The notes below the pieces were generated by a model, which did not search any database, had not been told where the DNA came from, and worked only from the letters and a program-made list of their open reading frames with translations. From positions 2,126-66,125 of the forward strand of contig NW_012236516.1 in assembly GCF_000787575.1 (NCBI RefSeq): a stretch of 64,000 nucleotides of DNA, given 5' to 3'. The stretch is from Acytostelium subglobosum LB1. Its lineage: Eukaryota > Evosea > Eumycetozoa > Acytosteliales > Acytosteliaceae. A program made the position numbers and the translations under genes. Positions within the stretch are counted from its first letter, which is position 1. Every line of letters starts with the position of its first letter. Positions 1 through 11,546 of the stretch are shown here, in pieces.

Positions 1-721
1 GCCGGTCAGTCACTTTAAAGACTACAGGTCTGCCAAGACATGTATCGCAAGATGGCCGCTTCAACATGTTGGACGCGCAGATCAGACAAGCCATCCAGCA
101 CGACAAAGGTAGACGTGACGTGATGCCATACAAGGTAGGCGACATTGTGCTTGTTAAGCGCAGCGCCTTCGACAGTTCCAAGCCTGTTGGCGACGCTGCA
201 GACATCGCCAAGCTTCAGTCAGCATACTGTGGCCCATTCAAGGTTGCAAGTATTTTGTCGAATATTGACCTCAAGATTGAGTTGTCAAACAAAAAGAAGC
301 AGCTCAGGACAGTCCATGTGGAGTCAGTCAAGCCTCTCCAGGCATCATTCGCTGGCACGGACATCACTACCGCGACAGCCATCNTCGACTCACGCAACAG
401 AGTCTACGGCCTTGGATCACGCCTCGAGTACTTGGTGCGATTCGATTTATCCTTGGGCGACGATGCCAACCGTTGGATCGATGCCAAGGTGATGCGGGCG
501 CAGCTCCCTGCATTGGTCGCCGCTTTCAAACGTATCTCCTCATCTAGTGGTCAATAGTCGAGGGGGGATATGTAACATGAGGAACTTCCAGAGTCGAATG
601 ATTCGTTTTCCAAAGTGTTTTGATGTCGCTTCGCGCACTCAATCACTTCATTCGTTCATTCATAGACAGTGGGTCTTCAATTACTAACTGTCATACTCTC
701 AAGGTATGTCCTCTTGTTACA
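1..721 (+). mobile_element. Ty3/Gypsy (chromovirus-like) retroelement, 3' end fossil
   Basis: An open frame at about 66-557 resembles the end of a Ty3/Gypsy Pol protein: an integrase C-terminal SH3-like region (YKVGDIVLVKR, then YCGPFKV) followed by a chromodomain-like stretch (LEYLVRFDLS). It is followed by a purine-rich tract (about 559-569) and a short LTR, which is the expected order. The rest of the element lies left of the window, so neither its length nor its state can be judged. The family resembles the chromovirus class that includes Skipper of Dictyostelium; this is inferred from layout and motif, not from a search. Confidence 0.72.
571..721 (+). repeat. Probable 3' LTR (151 bp)
   Basis: It begins TGTAACA directly after the purine-rich tract and ends TGTTACA, a perfect 7-bp inverted terminal repeat of the TG...CA type. 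It sits directly behind the integrase-like frame. The partner 5' LTR is outside the window, so the boundaries rest on the terminal repeat alone. Confidence 0.55.
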
Positions 722-1752
722 CCAATCAATCATCATTTTTATAAATAAATAAGTTTATATCATTCGTTCATTCATAGACAGTGGGTCTTCAATTACTAAC
801 TGTCATACTCTCAAGTGAACGTTCAATAATATTAAGAGTACATCTCTTTATATTAAACTTTTATATTCTTCAGACCATATTTTTGACTAAGGAACCACAC
901 TGCGGTCCAAGGTTGCATCTATCAAGTCTTAGGCCCTCCTCTGATCGGATGTACCACTTCTATCTGGACTCACCGACCAAGTTGTAGATAAAGTAGTTCA
1001 CCAAATGGTTCATTGCAGCTCCAAGACCACCGCCTACACTTCCTGGCTTGGCGGTGTTGAGTTCTCCACTAGTCCAGGTAGCCATGGGTGAGGTGGGCTG
1101 GGGTGTTGAGGAAACCATTGAACACATACCTTGTAGGCAATCGATATGAGCCCAATGTCCCAGAGGTTGAGGCCACCTTGATCCCAATGGAATCTGGCGC
1201 TGTCCAGTGCCATCGTGTTTCTCCCTCTTGAGGTTCTTCTCCCATACTCTCCCGATCAATCAAATGAGAGAAGACACTGGCAGCCCTCTGTGACAACTCC
1301 TACTCGTACCAACTCTACAATAAATTCTTCTTTGACTGCGGCAAAGTGGCGACCCAAGAAGCCATGCGCCCAGCCTTAGACTTGGTGAAGCAACGCTCCT
1401 TCATCAATGTCAGAGAATGTAACATCAAAGTTACAGACATCTCAACGAAGTCTCGTCGCCCCAACCTTCCATTCATCCACCTCATGGCTATCATTGTCAA
1501 CTACCTCTGACACCTCATCGCCAACCACCTCAATCCAAAAGTAATAATTTTGAAAAAACCATCAATTTGTTAAGATAGTTTATATTAACTAATTAATAGT
1601 TACAGATATATAATAATAATTAAAAGATAGACATGTTTACATACTTTATGAAAATACTAGTATTATTCATTAAAAATAAAATTATCATTGGTAAACAGTA
1701 TCTACAAGTTGAGCAAAAGTACATAAAAAAAAACTACCAAAATAAAAGTTAC
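722..1752. other. Spacer with unassigned coding-like patches
   Basis: Apart from the 58-bp repeat copy, no intact gene is visible. The segment about 960-1510 has higher G+C than true spacer and short stretches open on either strand that look like former coding sequence, but I recognise no family. It is AT-rich and featureless from about 1540 to 1752. Confidence 0.4.
758..815 (+). repeat. Second copy of an LTR-internal segment
   Basis: About 55 bp here (CATTCGTTCATTCATAGACA and onward) repeat positions about 650-703 of the LTR almost exactly; the flanks on both sides differ. It may be a piece of another LTR or a local duplication made at or after insertion. Confidence 0.7.
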
Positions 1753-1824
1753 GCCCAAAGGGGGGCTCGAACCCCCGACCACACGGTTAAGAGCCGTGCG
1801 CTCTACCGACTGAGCTATCCGGGC
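1753..1824 (-). tRNA. tRNA-Lys (CUU anticodon)
   Basis: The reverse complement starts GCCCGGATAGCTCAG and folds as a 72-nt cloverleaf. It has a 7-bp acceptor stem with two G.U pairs, a D arm AGCTCAGTCGGTAGAGC, an anticodon stem CACGG/CCGTG with loop CTCTTAA (anticodon CTT), and T arm GGGGGTTCGAGCCCCC with an intact B box. No intron and no encoded CCA. A T4 run follows the 3' end, as expected for a Pol III terminator. Confidence 0.96.
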
Positions 1825-1946
1825 AACTGTGATCAGAAATTTATTTTCAACGGTTTTATGGGTCCATATTGCCGATTTTCTTTTTAATTGAATTTCAAAA
1901 GAGCCTCTAAAACTATTTTAAAATTGATTTATAAATTCCAAATTGT

Positions 1947-4900
1947 TTATTCTTCGGATGTAGACCCATCCTCCTCTTCATCATCAACATCAACATCATC
2001 ATCGTCTTCATACTCCTCTCCAGTCTCATCTGTGGCATCTTCATCTTCCTCATCCTCATCACTACTGATATCCAAAGGCTTGGCGTCAAACTTTGACGAC
2101 AATGATGAGAATGTTGATGGTGTATCCTCTGGTATGACTGGTATCGCCTTTGGTGGCTTCACCTTGTTGGCATTCATACGGTTCCTCCTTAGTGTGCCAA
2201 AGTCTCCATCTCTGATCATGTTCAAAATGTCCTCCATCATTCCTTCACCCTCTGAGCCACAACTGCTGCCAGGGCTCAGCTGGACACTCTCCAGATATTG
2301 CTGGATCTTCTTGTCCTCGGCATTCTCCTTGGACATCTGTTGTTTAGTTGTCTTGCCATCCGTTGATTTCAGAGTACTGCTCACATCGTCACCATCATCA
2401 TCGTCAACAATCTTCTTCTTCTGGACCTCCTGGTTGGCCTTTCTATCATTCTTTCTCTTGGCCGCACGCTCACTCATGGCCTTCTCCCTCTCCAGGTCCT
2501 TCTTGGCCAATTGGTACGTATCACTGAACTTCTTAAAGATGGCACAGAACTCCTCGAGTGGTCTGGTCGTATCCTCTCCAAAGAACTTGGCAATCTTGCC
2601 GTACATCATCTCTGTCTCTCCGACCAGCTTCTCAGCATCAAGCAGCTCTGTCTTGGCAGACAACAAGAACTCGGAAAGTTTCAACCTGAATGGATCCTTA
2701 TCGTCCAGAGGTGAGGTGTTGTCAGTGCCATTGACCTCGAGCTCCAGCTTGGCCAAACCACTCTTGAGCAGTCTAATCTCTCCAGTGGACGTGGAGAATG
2801 ATAGAGTGGCAGCGGTGTACACATTGGGGATCTCTTCATAGAAAGAGAGGAGACTGGGTTTGATTGATTCGAGCAATTCAATCAGGTAATGTACCAGATT
2901 GTACTTCTCCCTGGTGTTGGACTTGGTGTCGGCCATCTTGTTGATACTGTCAATCTTGAAACCACTGGCATTGCCTCTGTTGGTGCCATGATTGATAAAG
3001 TTACCAACCGAGAGGATAAGCTCCAACACCTCGAATAGGTTCTCATTCTGCAGGTCGTTCATGGCCTGATTGAATGTGCGGACGTCAGGCTTGGCCTGGT
3101 AGAGCTTCTCGGGGAAGTTGAGCTTGAAGTGGATGGCATTGATTCTCTGTGCCAACTTGGGAATGGAGGCAATCTTGTCGATAAACTCCTCGGCCTTGCC
3201 ATACTTTTGGCGTTCCTCCTCGGGGCGGGCTGCCTGTGTCACCTTGAACGCATTGATGAGATCAATCTCCTCCTTGGTGGGCACGTACTTGACGAATTGA
3301 TTGATGGTCTCGAGGTCCAGCACCTTCTCATCCATGTTGAATATGGCATTGTAGATGTGATCGTGTGTGAATCCCTTGAAACGACTGAGCAAGATACCAA
3401 TGTTCTGGGCACGCTTCGAGTCGATCAGTGTCACACACGCCTTCTTGTTGACCTCCTTCTCCTTCTTCTCAAAGACTGCGGCGGCAAACAGTTGCTCGAT
3501 CTGCTCGTAGGGCAAATCGTCGTTGTACTTGCTGTAGTTGACCTTGGTCCAGAATGTGTTGGGGATGTTCCTGGTGCGGTACCTGGTCCACTGGTAGCTC
3601 TTCATCTTGACCGATGGAGCACGTGAGCAGCGCTCTGGTGTTGCAGGCGCCTTCATCATTCCGGGTGGTGGAGGAGGTGGAGGTACACCAGGTGGCAATG
3701 GTGGTGGTGGAGGGCCCGAGCTATCATCTGTAGCTGGATCGACTGGTGGAGCGTCGAGGGCCGACAAGAAGTTGCCGTCTCCTCCAATCTTTGGTTTCTC
3801 TTCGATGCCATCCTTGAGAGTCTTGATCGACGCCTTGGAGGAGCCCTCTGAAACGGCAGCGATCTTGATCAACTCGTCGTCCTTCTCTTCCTCCTCTGCC
3901 AACACCTCCATTCCTCGTCCCGAGCGGATAGCATCCTCTAGTCTCATCAACTTCTTGGCCAACTTGGTCAAGAGTATGTCCTTCTCGTGCAGTTGCTCGG
4001 CGGCCCTCTTCTTGTCCTTCTTAAGATCCTCTATCTCCTTTTGGATGAGCACAGCCTTCTCACCAGATACATGTGAGATGTCCATCGACTCTCCAAAGAA
4101 GCTGGACAAATCATCGTTCAACACTGATGAGCCACCATTGATCTTGGACAATATCTTCTCGACAAATAAACAGTTGGAGAGACTGGAATAGATTGATTGA
4201 GTTAGTACTTATCCACACCTCAATCTCACCAACAACTACCAAATAAAATACCTTTGTTCCTCGGTAGAGTCCTCATCAGATACAGTCTTTAACAACATCT
4301 TGAGGATGGAGACAAAGGGAGGGAAGAGCGGACCACCTGTGGTGCGGTCCTTGAGGTTACGGAACAAAGAGTCGGGGTTGTCATCACTGATGTCACCACG
4401 GGCATTCTCCATGTGCTCTTGCTCGTCCCAGCGGTCCTCATGCTCAAAGATGTCCACCTGGTTGGCCAGGTCCGGGTTGATCTTGATCTGGTCGGCCAGG
4501 TCCTGGATGGCCTTCACAATACCAATGCGCTTGAACTGTGAACGGATGTTGACACGGTCTTCAACATTGTCGGCTGTGCTGATCAATGTATTGATGAGGG
4601 CAAACGTCTCGAACTGCGCCTGTGGCGAGCTGGCATTGGTAAGACTCTGGACGAGATGGAGATATGGCTTGGTCTCACGTTTCACCTCTCGATAATTGTC
4701 CATGGCAGCCAGGACAAGTGTACGACCCTTTGGATGCAGGACACATAGAGCGGCCAGCATCTCCAATACCATTATCCTGGACTTTAGATGTGTCGTGTCC
4801 AGGATAAGTGCAATACTTGCAATACTAGTTGGATTCTTTATCACGGCTTCCAATCCAACTCTATTGTTCATTGTGAACTTTAAAGAATGCAGGCATTGTG

Positions 4901-5485
4901 CCATCTTACCCATGTCCTCTGGTGTCTTTCTGTTTAATTGATTGAGCGAGTCAACGTGTTAGTACGCCATGCCACCAATTCAATCAATCAATGATGATAT
5001 CTAGACTTACGTTGGCTTCATGTCAATATCATTGAGCACCTTGATAAGGGTCTCCACACCGTTGAGTGAACAGAACTCTCGGAACCATTTGATTGGCTGG
5101 TTGCCAAGACGTACACGGAGGGATGTGAGGAGCTCCATTGTTGGTGTGGCTTTGAGTCCATCGACAAAGTATTGTGGAGAGTGAAGTACAGGCTTTGCCT
5201 TTGAGTTTGGCTTCTTGCCTGTAAAGTCACTCTTTGATATCAACTTGCTCTTGTACGATGCAATATACTTTTGTTTCCTTTCAATATCATATTCCATCAT
5301 CTTCTTCCTGTCCTCCTCTTGGAAGCCCATCTCATCCTATAGTTTGACATTGTTAGTTAGACATTTAGACAATGTATCGTACCCAACTAGTAGTATATGT
5401 ATATACATACCAAGACAACTTGGAAGGCATTGTTGATGGCTACGACATCACTTCCTTTTGACTTTCTAGAGAATAGTCTAACCAT
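1947..5485 (-). CDS. Diaphanous-type formin (GBD/FH3-FH1-FH2-DAD)
   Basis: Nucleates and elongates unbranched actin filaments downstream of Rho-family GTPases. Four exons (5411-5485, 5011-5336, 4252-4929, 1947-4182) with GT/AG introns give about 1104 residues, the usual size of dictyostelid formins. Order: basic N-terminus (MVRLFSRKSKG), GBD/FH3 armadillo region (about 30-360), coiled coil (about 395-440), short FH1 with two proline runs (about 515-533), FH2 (about 550-935) with the conserved RAQNIGILLSRFK and GNASGFKI elements holding the key Ile and Lys, a DAD-like motif MMEDILNMIRDG followed by RRNR (about 1015-1035), and a strongly acidic tail. The layout implies autoinhibition by DAD-FH3 contact. 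It resembles ForG/ForH-size members, but I cannot assign the paralogue. Confidence 0.93.
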
Positions 5486-6043
5486 TGCTTGCTACTTCTT
5501 CTTCCTCTTCTTTGTTCTAGTCAAGTCTAGTCAATAGGATGACACAAGACAAATAACAACAACAACAACAACAACAAACTGAGAGAATGCATCGATAACA
5601 CAAACAATCAACATTGGTACTATCTACAACAGACAACATCAGTGTTGGTGGTAGTATGTATATGTATGTATGTGTTGTTGACATCTCTCACTCTCTCAAT
5701 CAATCAATCAATCAACCCGTGTTTGTTGTTGTAATCCCGTCATCTACTGCCGTTGATTTGATGATCAGAGGTAGTAGTATTGTAGATAGACAGACAAACT
5801 GAATGAATGAAGGAATGAGTGTGAATGAATGAAGTGGTGTCGTGGTGGGTTGAATGACAATCATGGTGTGTAGTGAACATGAATTGACAAAGTGATGGGA
5901 GTGGTGGTGAGTGATGGTAAAGGTCAAGTTCATACTGATGAGTGGGTTGTCTAATTGACATCCAACAATGTAATCATTCGGATAAGACCAGATATACACA
6001 TTAGATCTGTATATGTGGCGTGGCAATCACTCATAAAGTGGAA

Positions 6044-6116
<73 letters not shown>

Positions 6117-7137
6117 GTATTTTTTATAACTAGACACCAGGTCTGGATGGGCATCCAAAAAACACGAATTCCATGTCAAGACGAATGGCAATTGCATTGT
6201 CGATTAAGTGTAATTTAAAAGAAAATATTGATCAATAATCCTTGTTATTTGAGGATGGATGATTATCTGGTTAACAACAAGGTCATATTTGATGATGGCA
6301 TCCGATGGGCCACCAAGTCCATTAATATTGGGTACCCTAGTTTGGAAACTTCAAAGACAAGTTGGTAGACTACTCTGTCCATCTTTTATAAATATCACTC
6401 CATTAACTTATGAGTAATTCATGAGTACACTTGCCCATAATAGTTAATTTACAACTTTAAGATGTGACCCTTAGATTGATCAATCAAACTATTATGTATA
6501 TTGCCCGACAAGATTGCTCAATCCAAAGTTATGAGTTTGATGTTGTGATCAAATTATAGATATTTGTTTGTGAAACCCACACACGATCATAAATAATGAA
6601 TGACTGTGATGATATTATTGCTCAAAACCATCGGGTTTGAAGGGTATGGGCTTGGCAAGGAGACAAAAGCCACCTTTGTACCCTATTGTAAAATTGGACC
6701 ATTCACTGAACAAAACTAAACATTTTTGTAATTCACCGCCATCTCACCGTGGGCATGGCTGCCTCTTCATTCAGTGGTTATTGGGTCACCTTCATTCATG
6801 TTCATGAACACTTTAATATCTACATAAGTAATATGTTTGACACGCTTAGATCAACATCGATCAATCATCCTACCGAACGGCATTCTTGCACATGGAACCC
6901 ACCAGACCCGACCCTACCCTAACCTAACCCTACCCTACCCTGCCCATATTATAAAGACGTACATGTACATTGAACACTCTATACTTAATACGGATGTAAA
7001 GTTACAAGACTGTTCAATCAATCAATCATTAGTTCACTATATATACTCAATCAGTTAACTTATTTATATCTCTACAAACTATTAATGATTGATTGAATAC
7101 ATTGTATTATATAATATTTATTTATTTATTCAATAAG
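5486..7137. promoter_or_regulatory. Divergent intergenic region between formin and GH71 genes
   Basis: 1.65 kb separate two divergent start codons, so both promoters should lie here. Visible content: a (CAA)n run near 5560, ATCA/TGAA tetranucleotide runs, a long AAT repeat (6044-6117), a CCCTA-type cluster (6907-6945), and two short coding-like stretches (about 6255-6368 and 6620-6720). No RNA gene was recognised. Confidence 0.4.
6044..6117 (+). repeat. (AAT)n microsatellite, about 24 units
   Basis: An essentially uninterrupted trinucleotide run of about 73 bp in the formin/GH71 spacer. Both strands read open through it (poly-Ile in one frame), which is an artefact of the repeat. Confidence 0.95.
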
Positions 7138-8732
7138 ATGTTTATGATCAAAGCAATTTTATCGTTGGTCTTGCTGACCATCGCATTTACCTACTTGCCA
7201 ACTGCTGCCGCAGTCCAAATGAACCAAACTTCATGTTGGCCATTCAGTGATGCTGGCACCACAGCATTGAGAGGTCAAACAAAGAAGGTGTTTGCTCACT
7301 ACTTCTCTCAATTCCCCATCGCCATTGACAATGTCGATTCCTCCGTATGTTCACACCAACACAATCATTCAATTATCGATCACCCCGAGGCTGGAATAGT
7401 TCCAGCCTCACCCACCCCCACACTCTTACTAACACTCATCAATCAATCTAGAATGACTACTACACCAGGAACTTCTTGAACCCATTGGGAGAAAACAAGG
7501 CTCACTTCAACTGTGGTGGCTTCTTTAGACAGAGACCTTTGCCTCGTCCAGTTAGACCAGAGTCAAACTGGGCTGACTTGGATATGCGCCTAGAGGTCAC
7601 TCGCGCCATCGCATTGGGTTTGGATGGTTTCACTTATGACATGCTGAGCTTGACATCGACCAGTGTCTACTGGACCCGTTTGCTAGCCATTATGAAGGCC
7701 GCCATCTATGTTGACCCAGCCTTCAAGATTGTCCTGATGCCAGATATGAACGCTGGATGGGCCAGCTCCAACGCCTCCAACCTCATTCCAGCCATCGTCA
7801 CCCTGGTAAACTCTCCAGACAACGCTGCTCTCTATCGCGATGCCAGTGGCAACCTTGTGATCTCTGCCTACAGAGCCAACAACCAATCTCCAGCCTGGTG
7901 GGCCAACCTTGTGTCCACACTCAAAACTGGCTACAACATCAGCGTAGTCCTGTGGCCGGTGTTCCCATCGATCACATCATCACTCATCTCCAGCTATGGC
8001 GCCAGCAGTGTTGGTATGTCCAACTGGGACGGCAACTGTGTCAAGAATGCCGCCAGCTTCGTCAACGCCGCCAACAACTTGCACACCGCCGGCGAGAAGT
8101 ACATGTCGCCAGTGATGTCCCAGAACCATCGTCCAAAGGAGTTCCACTATTGGGAGGCTCGCAACTCTGAGGCCATGCGCGCTCACTTCATGGCCGCCAT
8201 CAACGGCAATGCAGAGTGGATCCAGATCATCACCTGGAATGACTACTCTGAGGGCACTGAGATCTCGCCATCGTCAGGCACCCAGTATTCCTACTACGAC
8301 GTTGCCGCCTACTACCTGCGCTGGTACAAGCTCGGAACACCCCCCGCCATCTACCGTGATGCCATCTACTACTTCCACCGCAACTCGCTCACCACCCAGA
8401 AGCCGGACATCCCCGCCCACCAGACCCAGAACTTCTCCCTTGTCCCCTGTGACCCAGCTGTTGATCGTGTCGAGGTCCTTGCCTTCCTCACAGCCCCCGC
8501 CAACATCACCATCACCCAGGGTGGAAACAAGGTCAACAAATATGTGCCCGCCGGTGTCCAGTCCGTCACTGCCAACCTGATCCCAGGCTCCACCCCAGTG
8601 TTCAAGGTTACCCGCAATGGTGCCACTATCATCAACTTGACCAGTACTATCACTGTTGCCACCACTATCCAGATCCAAGATCTCCTGTACCGTGGTGGAG
8701 GCAGTATCACCTGTACCAGACCCAATGTCTGA
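7138..8732 (+). CDS. Secreted GH71 glycoside hydrolase (alpha-1,3-glucanase-like)
   Basis: Predicted to cleave alpha-1,3-glucan in the endo mode. Exons 7138-7344 and 7452-8732 give about 495 residues. The ATG at 7138 starts a clear signal peptide (MFMIKAILSLVLLTIAF...), so the product should be secreted or vesicular. GH71 hallmarks: KVFAHYFSQFP near the N-terminus, ALGLDGFTYDML (about 122-133), the IVLMPDMN strand, and the ITWNDYSEGTEI segment that carries conserved acidic residues in this family. The C-terminal third (after about residue 390) looks like a beta-sandwich accessory domain. A second in-frame ATG two codons on would also keep the signal peptide. The gene converges on a GH5 gene only 121 bp away. 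Confidence 0.88.
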
Positions 8733-8853
8733 GGACAATGATGAGCCCAAGACAACTCCCATCCGCCATCCAATATATTCTCTAAGGCCATTGGTTTGGC
8801 GCTTTATTTTAGATAAACACCCCTCTTGGAATCATCCCATCCTAGGCTGTGCC

Positions 8854-10715
8854 CTAGGCCTCACTGTGTGATTGAGTGGCTGATGTGATGATGAACTGAC
8901 TGAGATCCTTGTCGTAGCGTACCTTGGTTGGGTGTGGACACAGCTTGTGGAGTAGGTCAAGCTTGTCTTGATTGATCGACACCCAATCGTCTTTGAGCAG
9001 ACCACCAGTGTCGCCAGAGTTGGGGTTGAGGCACCAGTAGAACGAGTCGGTACAGCCTCTGTTCTGTAGGTACTTGACAAAGGAAGTCATCCAGAGACGG
9101 TCCAGGTTCTCGGCGTACTTGCCACCCCACTCGCCAATGACTACAGCACGGCGCGTAGTCTGTGGAAGCATGCCAAAGTTTGCGTCCCAATGTGGCATCA
9201 TGTTGTCTGGGAATGAACTATGTCTAAAGTGATTATGATTGACTACACTCGGGCCATAGCAATGAGGAGAGTAGACAAACTTATCCTCGATTGGCAAATG
9301 GATTGTAGTCAATGGTTTGGTGTCTGATTGTCGACCCTCCGACTCGAAGCTCTCTCCCCAACAACATGGCAGAGATGATGATTGTTGTGATGGGACTCCC
9401 TGACCAAATATCAACCATCTATTGCCACCATTCGTTTGAATGAAAGATCCAATCCTGTTGATGGCCTTGTCCCAATCTGTCAATGGATTGCCAGAGTCCC
9501 AAGTGGCAGAGTATGGTTCATTCTTAAGGTCCACTCCCATTACATTCCATGTTCTTCCATACCTAAGTATAAGAATGTTCTGTTTATCAAAGGTAGTTAG
9601 TAACTATTTACTAATGAATGATTGGGTATGATCTTACCCAAGCCTTTAAGGTCTCTTGTTCAGTGTGGGCACTGTTGTACCAGAGACCATCGTGAAGACG
9701 ATCGTTTGGACCGAATGAGTGGAGGTCTAGAAGGATGAAGATACCTCTCTCACCAGCTGCCTCAATGATGATATCCAACACTGAGAGTGCTCTAAGACCA
9801 TGAAGGTCACTATTCATATGAGTTGTAATTGATATAGATGTAGGAATTGGATCCTTCAATATCATCTCCAAACAGAATGGTATCTAAATATTGTAATGGT
9901 CATTGATTGATTAGTATTGAGTATCAAATTGATTGAAACGGGTATAATCGTACTCTTATGGCATTAAAATGATTGGCTTGAAGGAAATCCAGGTATTGTT
10001 TGTAATCTCGAGACCATAGTCCATGGACGACTGATGTCTCGGTTTCACAGCCAAACCAATTGATACCTTTAAGTTTGAAGTTAACGTCATTGATCCATAA
10101 GCAACCATCTTTGGAAGTGAAGTTAACTTCTCTATAGTGATGATTGTTCATCTTGACCTTGATTAATGGTGGAGTTAATACACCAGAGTGGCTATTTCCA
10201 CCGCTTAACTTTGAAAGATGTATATTTCCAACCGAACTGGTTTGGACAAAGGTCTTTACAACAGCCTCTTGCTTCTGCTTGAGGTATCTCTCTCTTTGTA
10301 ATCTCTTGTAATCTGATAGTTGATCCTCGAATGGCGGGGACTCGGGTACCTTTTGAACGGGTTTTGAAAGGTTGACAGGTTTACCCAAGTTGATGATGTT
10401 GATGTTGGGACTGGCACCGTTGGCGATTGAATGTGAAGGTGGTAGAGTGTTGGGATGTGCTGGGATAGGTGGAGAAGTAGAGCTACTTGAGGGAGGAGAT
10501 ACAAAGTCTTGTTGTTGTAATGGAGGACTCTTTGCAATTGAGGGATTATGTTCGATTGGTACTTGTTGTTGTTGCTGTTGTTGTTGGAAACTTGTAGGAG
10601 AAGTTGGACGTTGACGATCAAAGTCTTTCTGTTGCTTTCTTCTTATCTTATTCATACGCCTCCTGTGGAGGTGATTATTTAACCTGGATAATAATTTTTT
10701 GAAAGGGTTCTTCAT
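8854..10715 (-). CDS. GH5 family endoglucanase-like protein with low-complexity N-terminus
   Basis: Predicted beta-1,4-glucanase (cellulase) fold. Three exons (9954-10715, 9638-9883, 8854-9579) with phase-0 introns give about 577 residues. The first 180 residues are basic, then Q/S/P-rich, with no signal peptide. The GH5 domain begins near LKGINWFGCET and continues NAIRIPFCLEM across the first splice, ILLDLHSFG, then GVDLKNEPYSATW with the acid/base Glu (about 357) and VVIGEWGGKY with the nucleophile Glu (about 486). Both catalytic Glu residues are present, so activity is likely. Dictyostelids make cellulose in stalk and spore walls, so wall remodelling or food digestion is plausible. An unseen 5' exon could add a signal sequence: TTTAG lies just before the ATG. 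Confidence 0.87.
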
Positions 10716-11341
10716 CAAACTAAATATTGGAATAATTATTATTTATAAATTGATTGATTGATATATATATATATTGAGTGAATGAAAGAATAAATGATGG
10801 GTATGAATGATTGTATTAATGATATGGGTGTATAATTACATGAAGTGGTGGTTGGTATGGAATGGACACAATGATCAACTTAGAATTACACTCACCCACC
10901 TTCATTAAACAACACCTACACTCCCCCCCAGCTATAATTCATTAGGTCTAGGGTATGGATTATTTGATTGATTGATTGAGCACTCCTCACCACCAATCAT
11001 TCGGTGTGTGTTAACCCTATCACACATACTATTTAAATACACTGAAAGAAATCAATCAATTATATATTTACACTTAACCAAGTTCTTCTCCTCCTAGATC
11101 ACTATCATTCATTCTACTTTATTATTTTACTAATACATTTAAGATAGTTTTTGATAGTTTTATGTCTTTGTATCTTATCAATCTTACAATCTTACAAAGA
11201 CTTTTGATTACCTGTGGAATGAAGACAAGCCATAGGTGTTGGAGAACAAGCAATGGAAGCCTGGGAATGCTTTTAAAGGGTAAAAGCGGACTTTGTAAAG
11301 TTGACAAAAAAAAAACAAAGTTTTAAACAGGAAAAGGTTTT
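10716..11341. other. AT-rich spacer upstream of the GH5 gene
   Basis: Should contain the GH5 promoter (transcribed leftward). It holds TGA/ATTG runs, a C-rich patch near 10924 and T/A-rich stretches. No gene or RNA was recognised apart from the tRNA that follows. Confidence 0.4.
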
Positions 11342-11413
11342 GGACTAGAAGGGTATCGATCCCTTTACCTCTCGCATGCTAAGCGAGCGCTCTACCATCT
11401 GAGCTACAAGCCC
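11342..11413 (-). tRNA. tRNA-Ala (AGC anticodon)
   Basis: The reverse complement GGGCTTGTAGCTCAG... folds as a 72-nt cloverleaf with the G3.U70 wobble pair that identifies alanine tRNA. The anticodon stem is CTCGC/GCGAG with loop TTAGCAT (anticodon AGC). The T arm is AAGGG-ATCGATA-CCCTT, with A rather than T at position 54; as I recall, plant tRNA-Ala genes share this. There is one T-T mismatch in the acceptor stem. No intron. A T4 tract follows within about 6 nt of the 3' end. Confidence 0.95.
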
Positions 11414-11546
11414 TGTTGTTGTTTTAAATCAATATCACGCTTTTGTGCGGGATTTTGCTGAATCAAAAAAAAAAACTGAACAAATATTAATCAATCCAGA
11501 TTAATTTTTGAACCAAAAATAGAATATATATCAAGATATGATTGAT

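Noticed and set aside
1888-2841. Plus-strand Ser-rich frame of over 300 codons
   Set aside because: Antisense to the acidic tail and FH2 end of the formin; composition reflects the complement of Glu/Asp/Lys codons.
5951-6218. Poly-Ile frames on both strands
   Set aside because: Produced by the AAT microsatellite.
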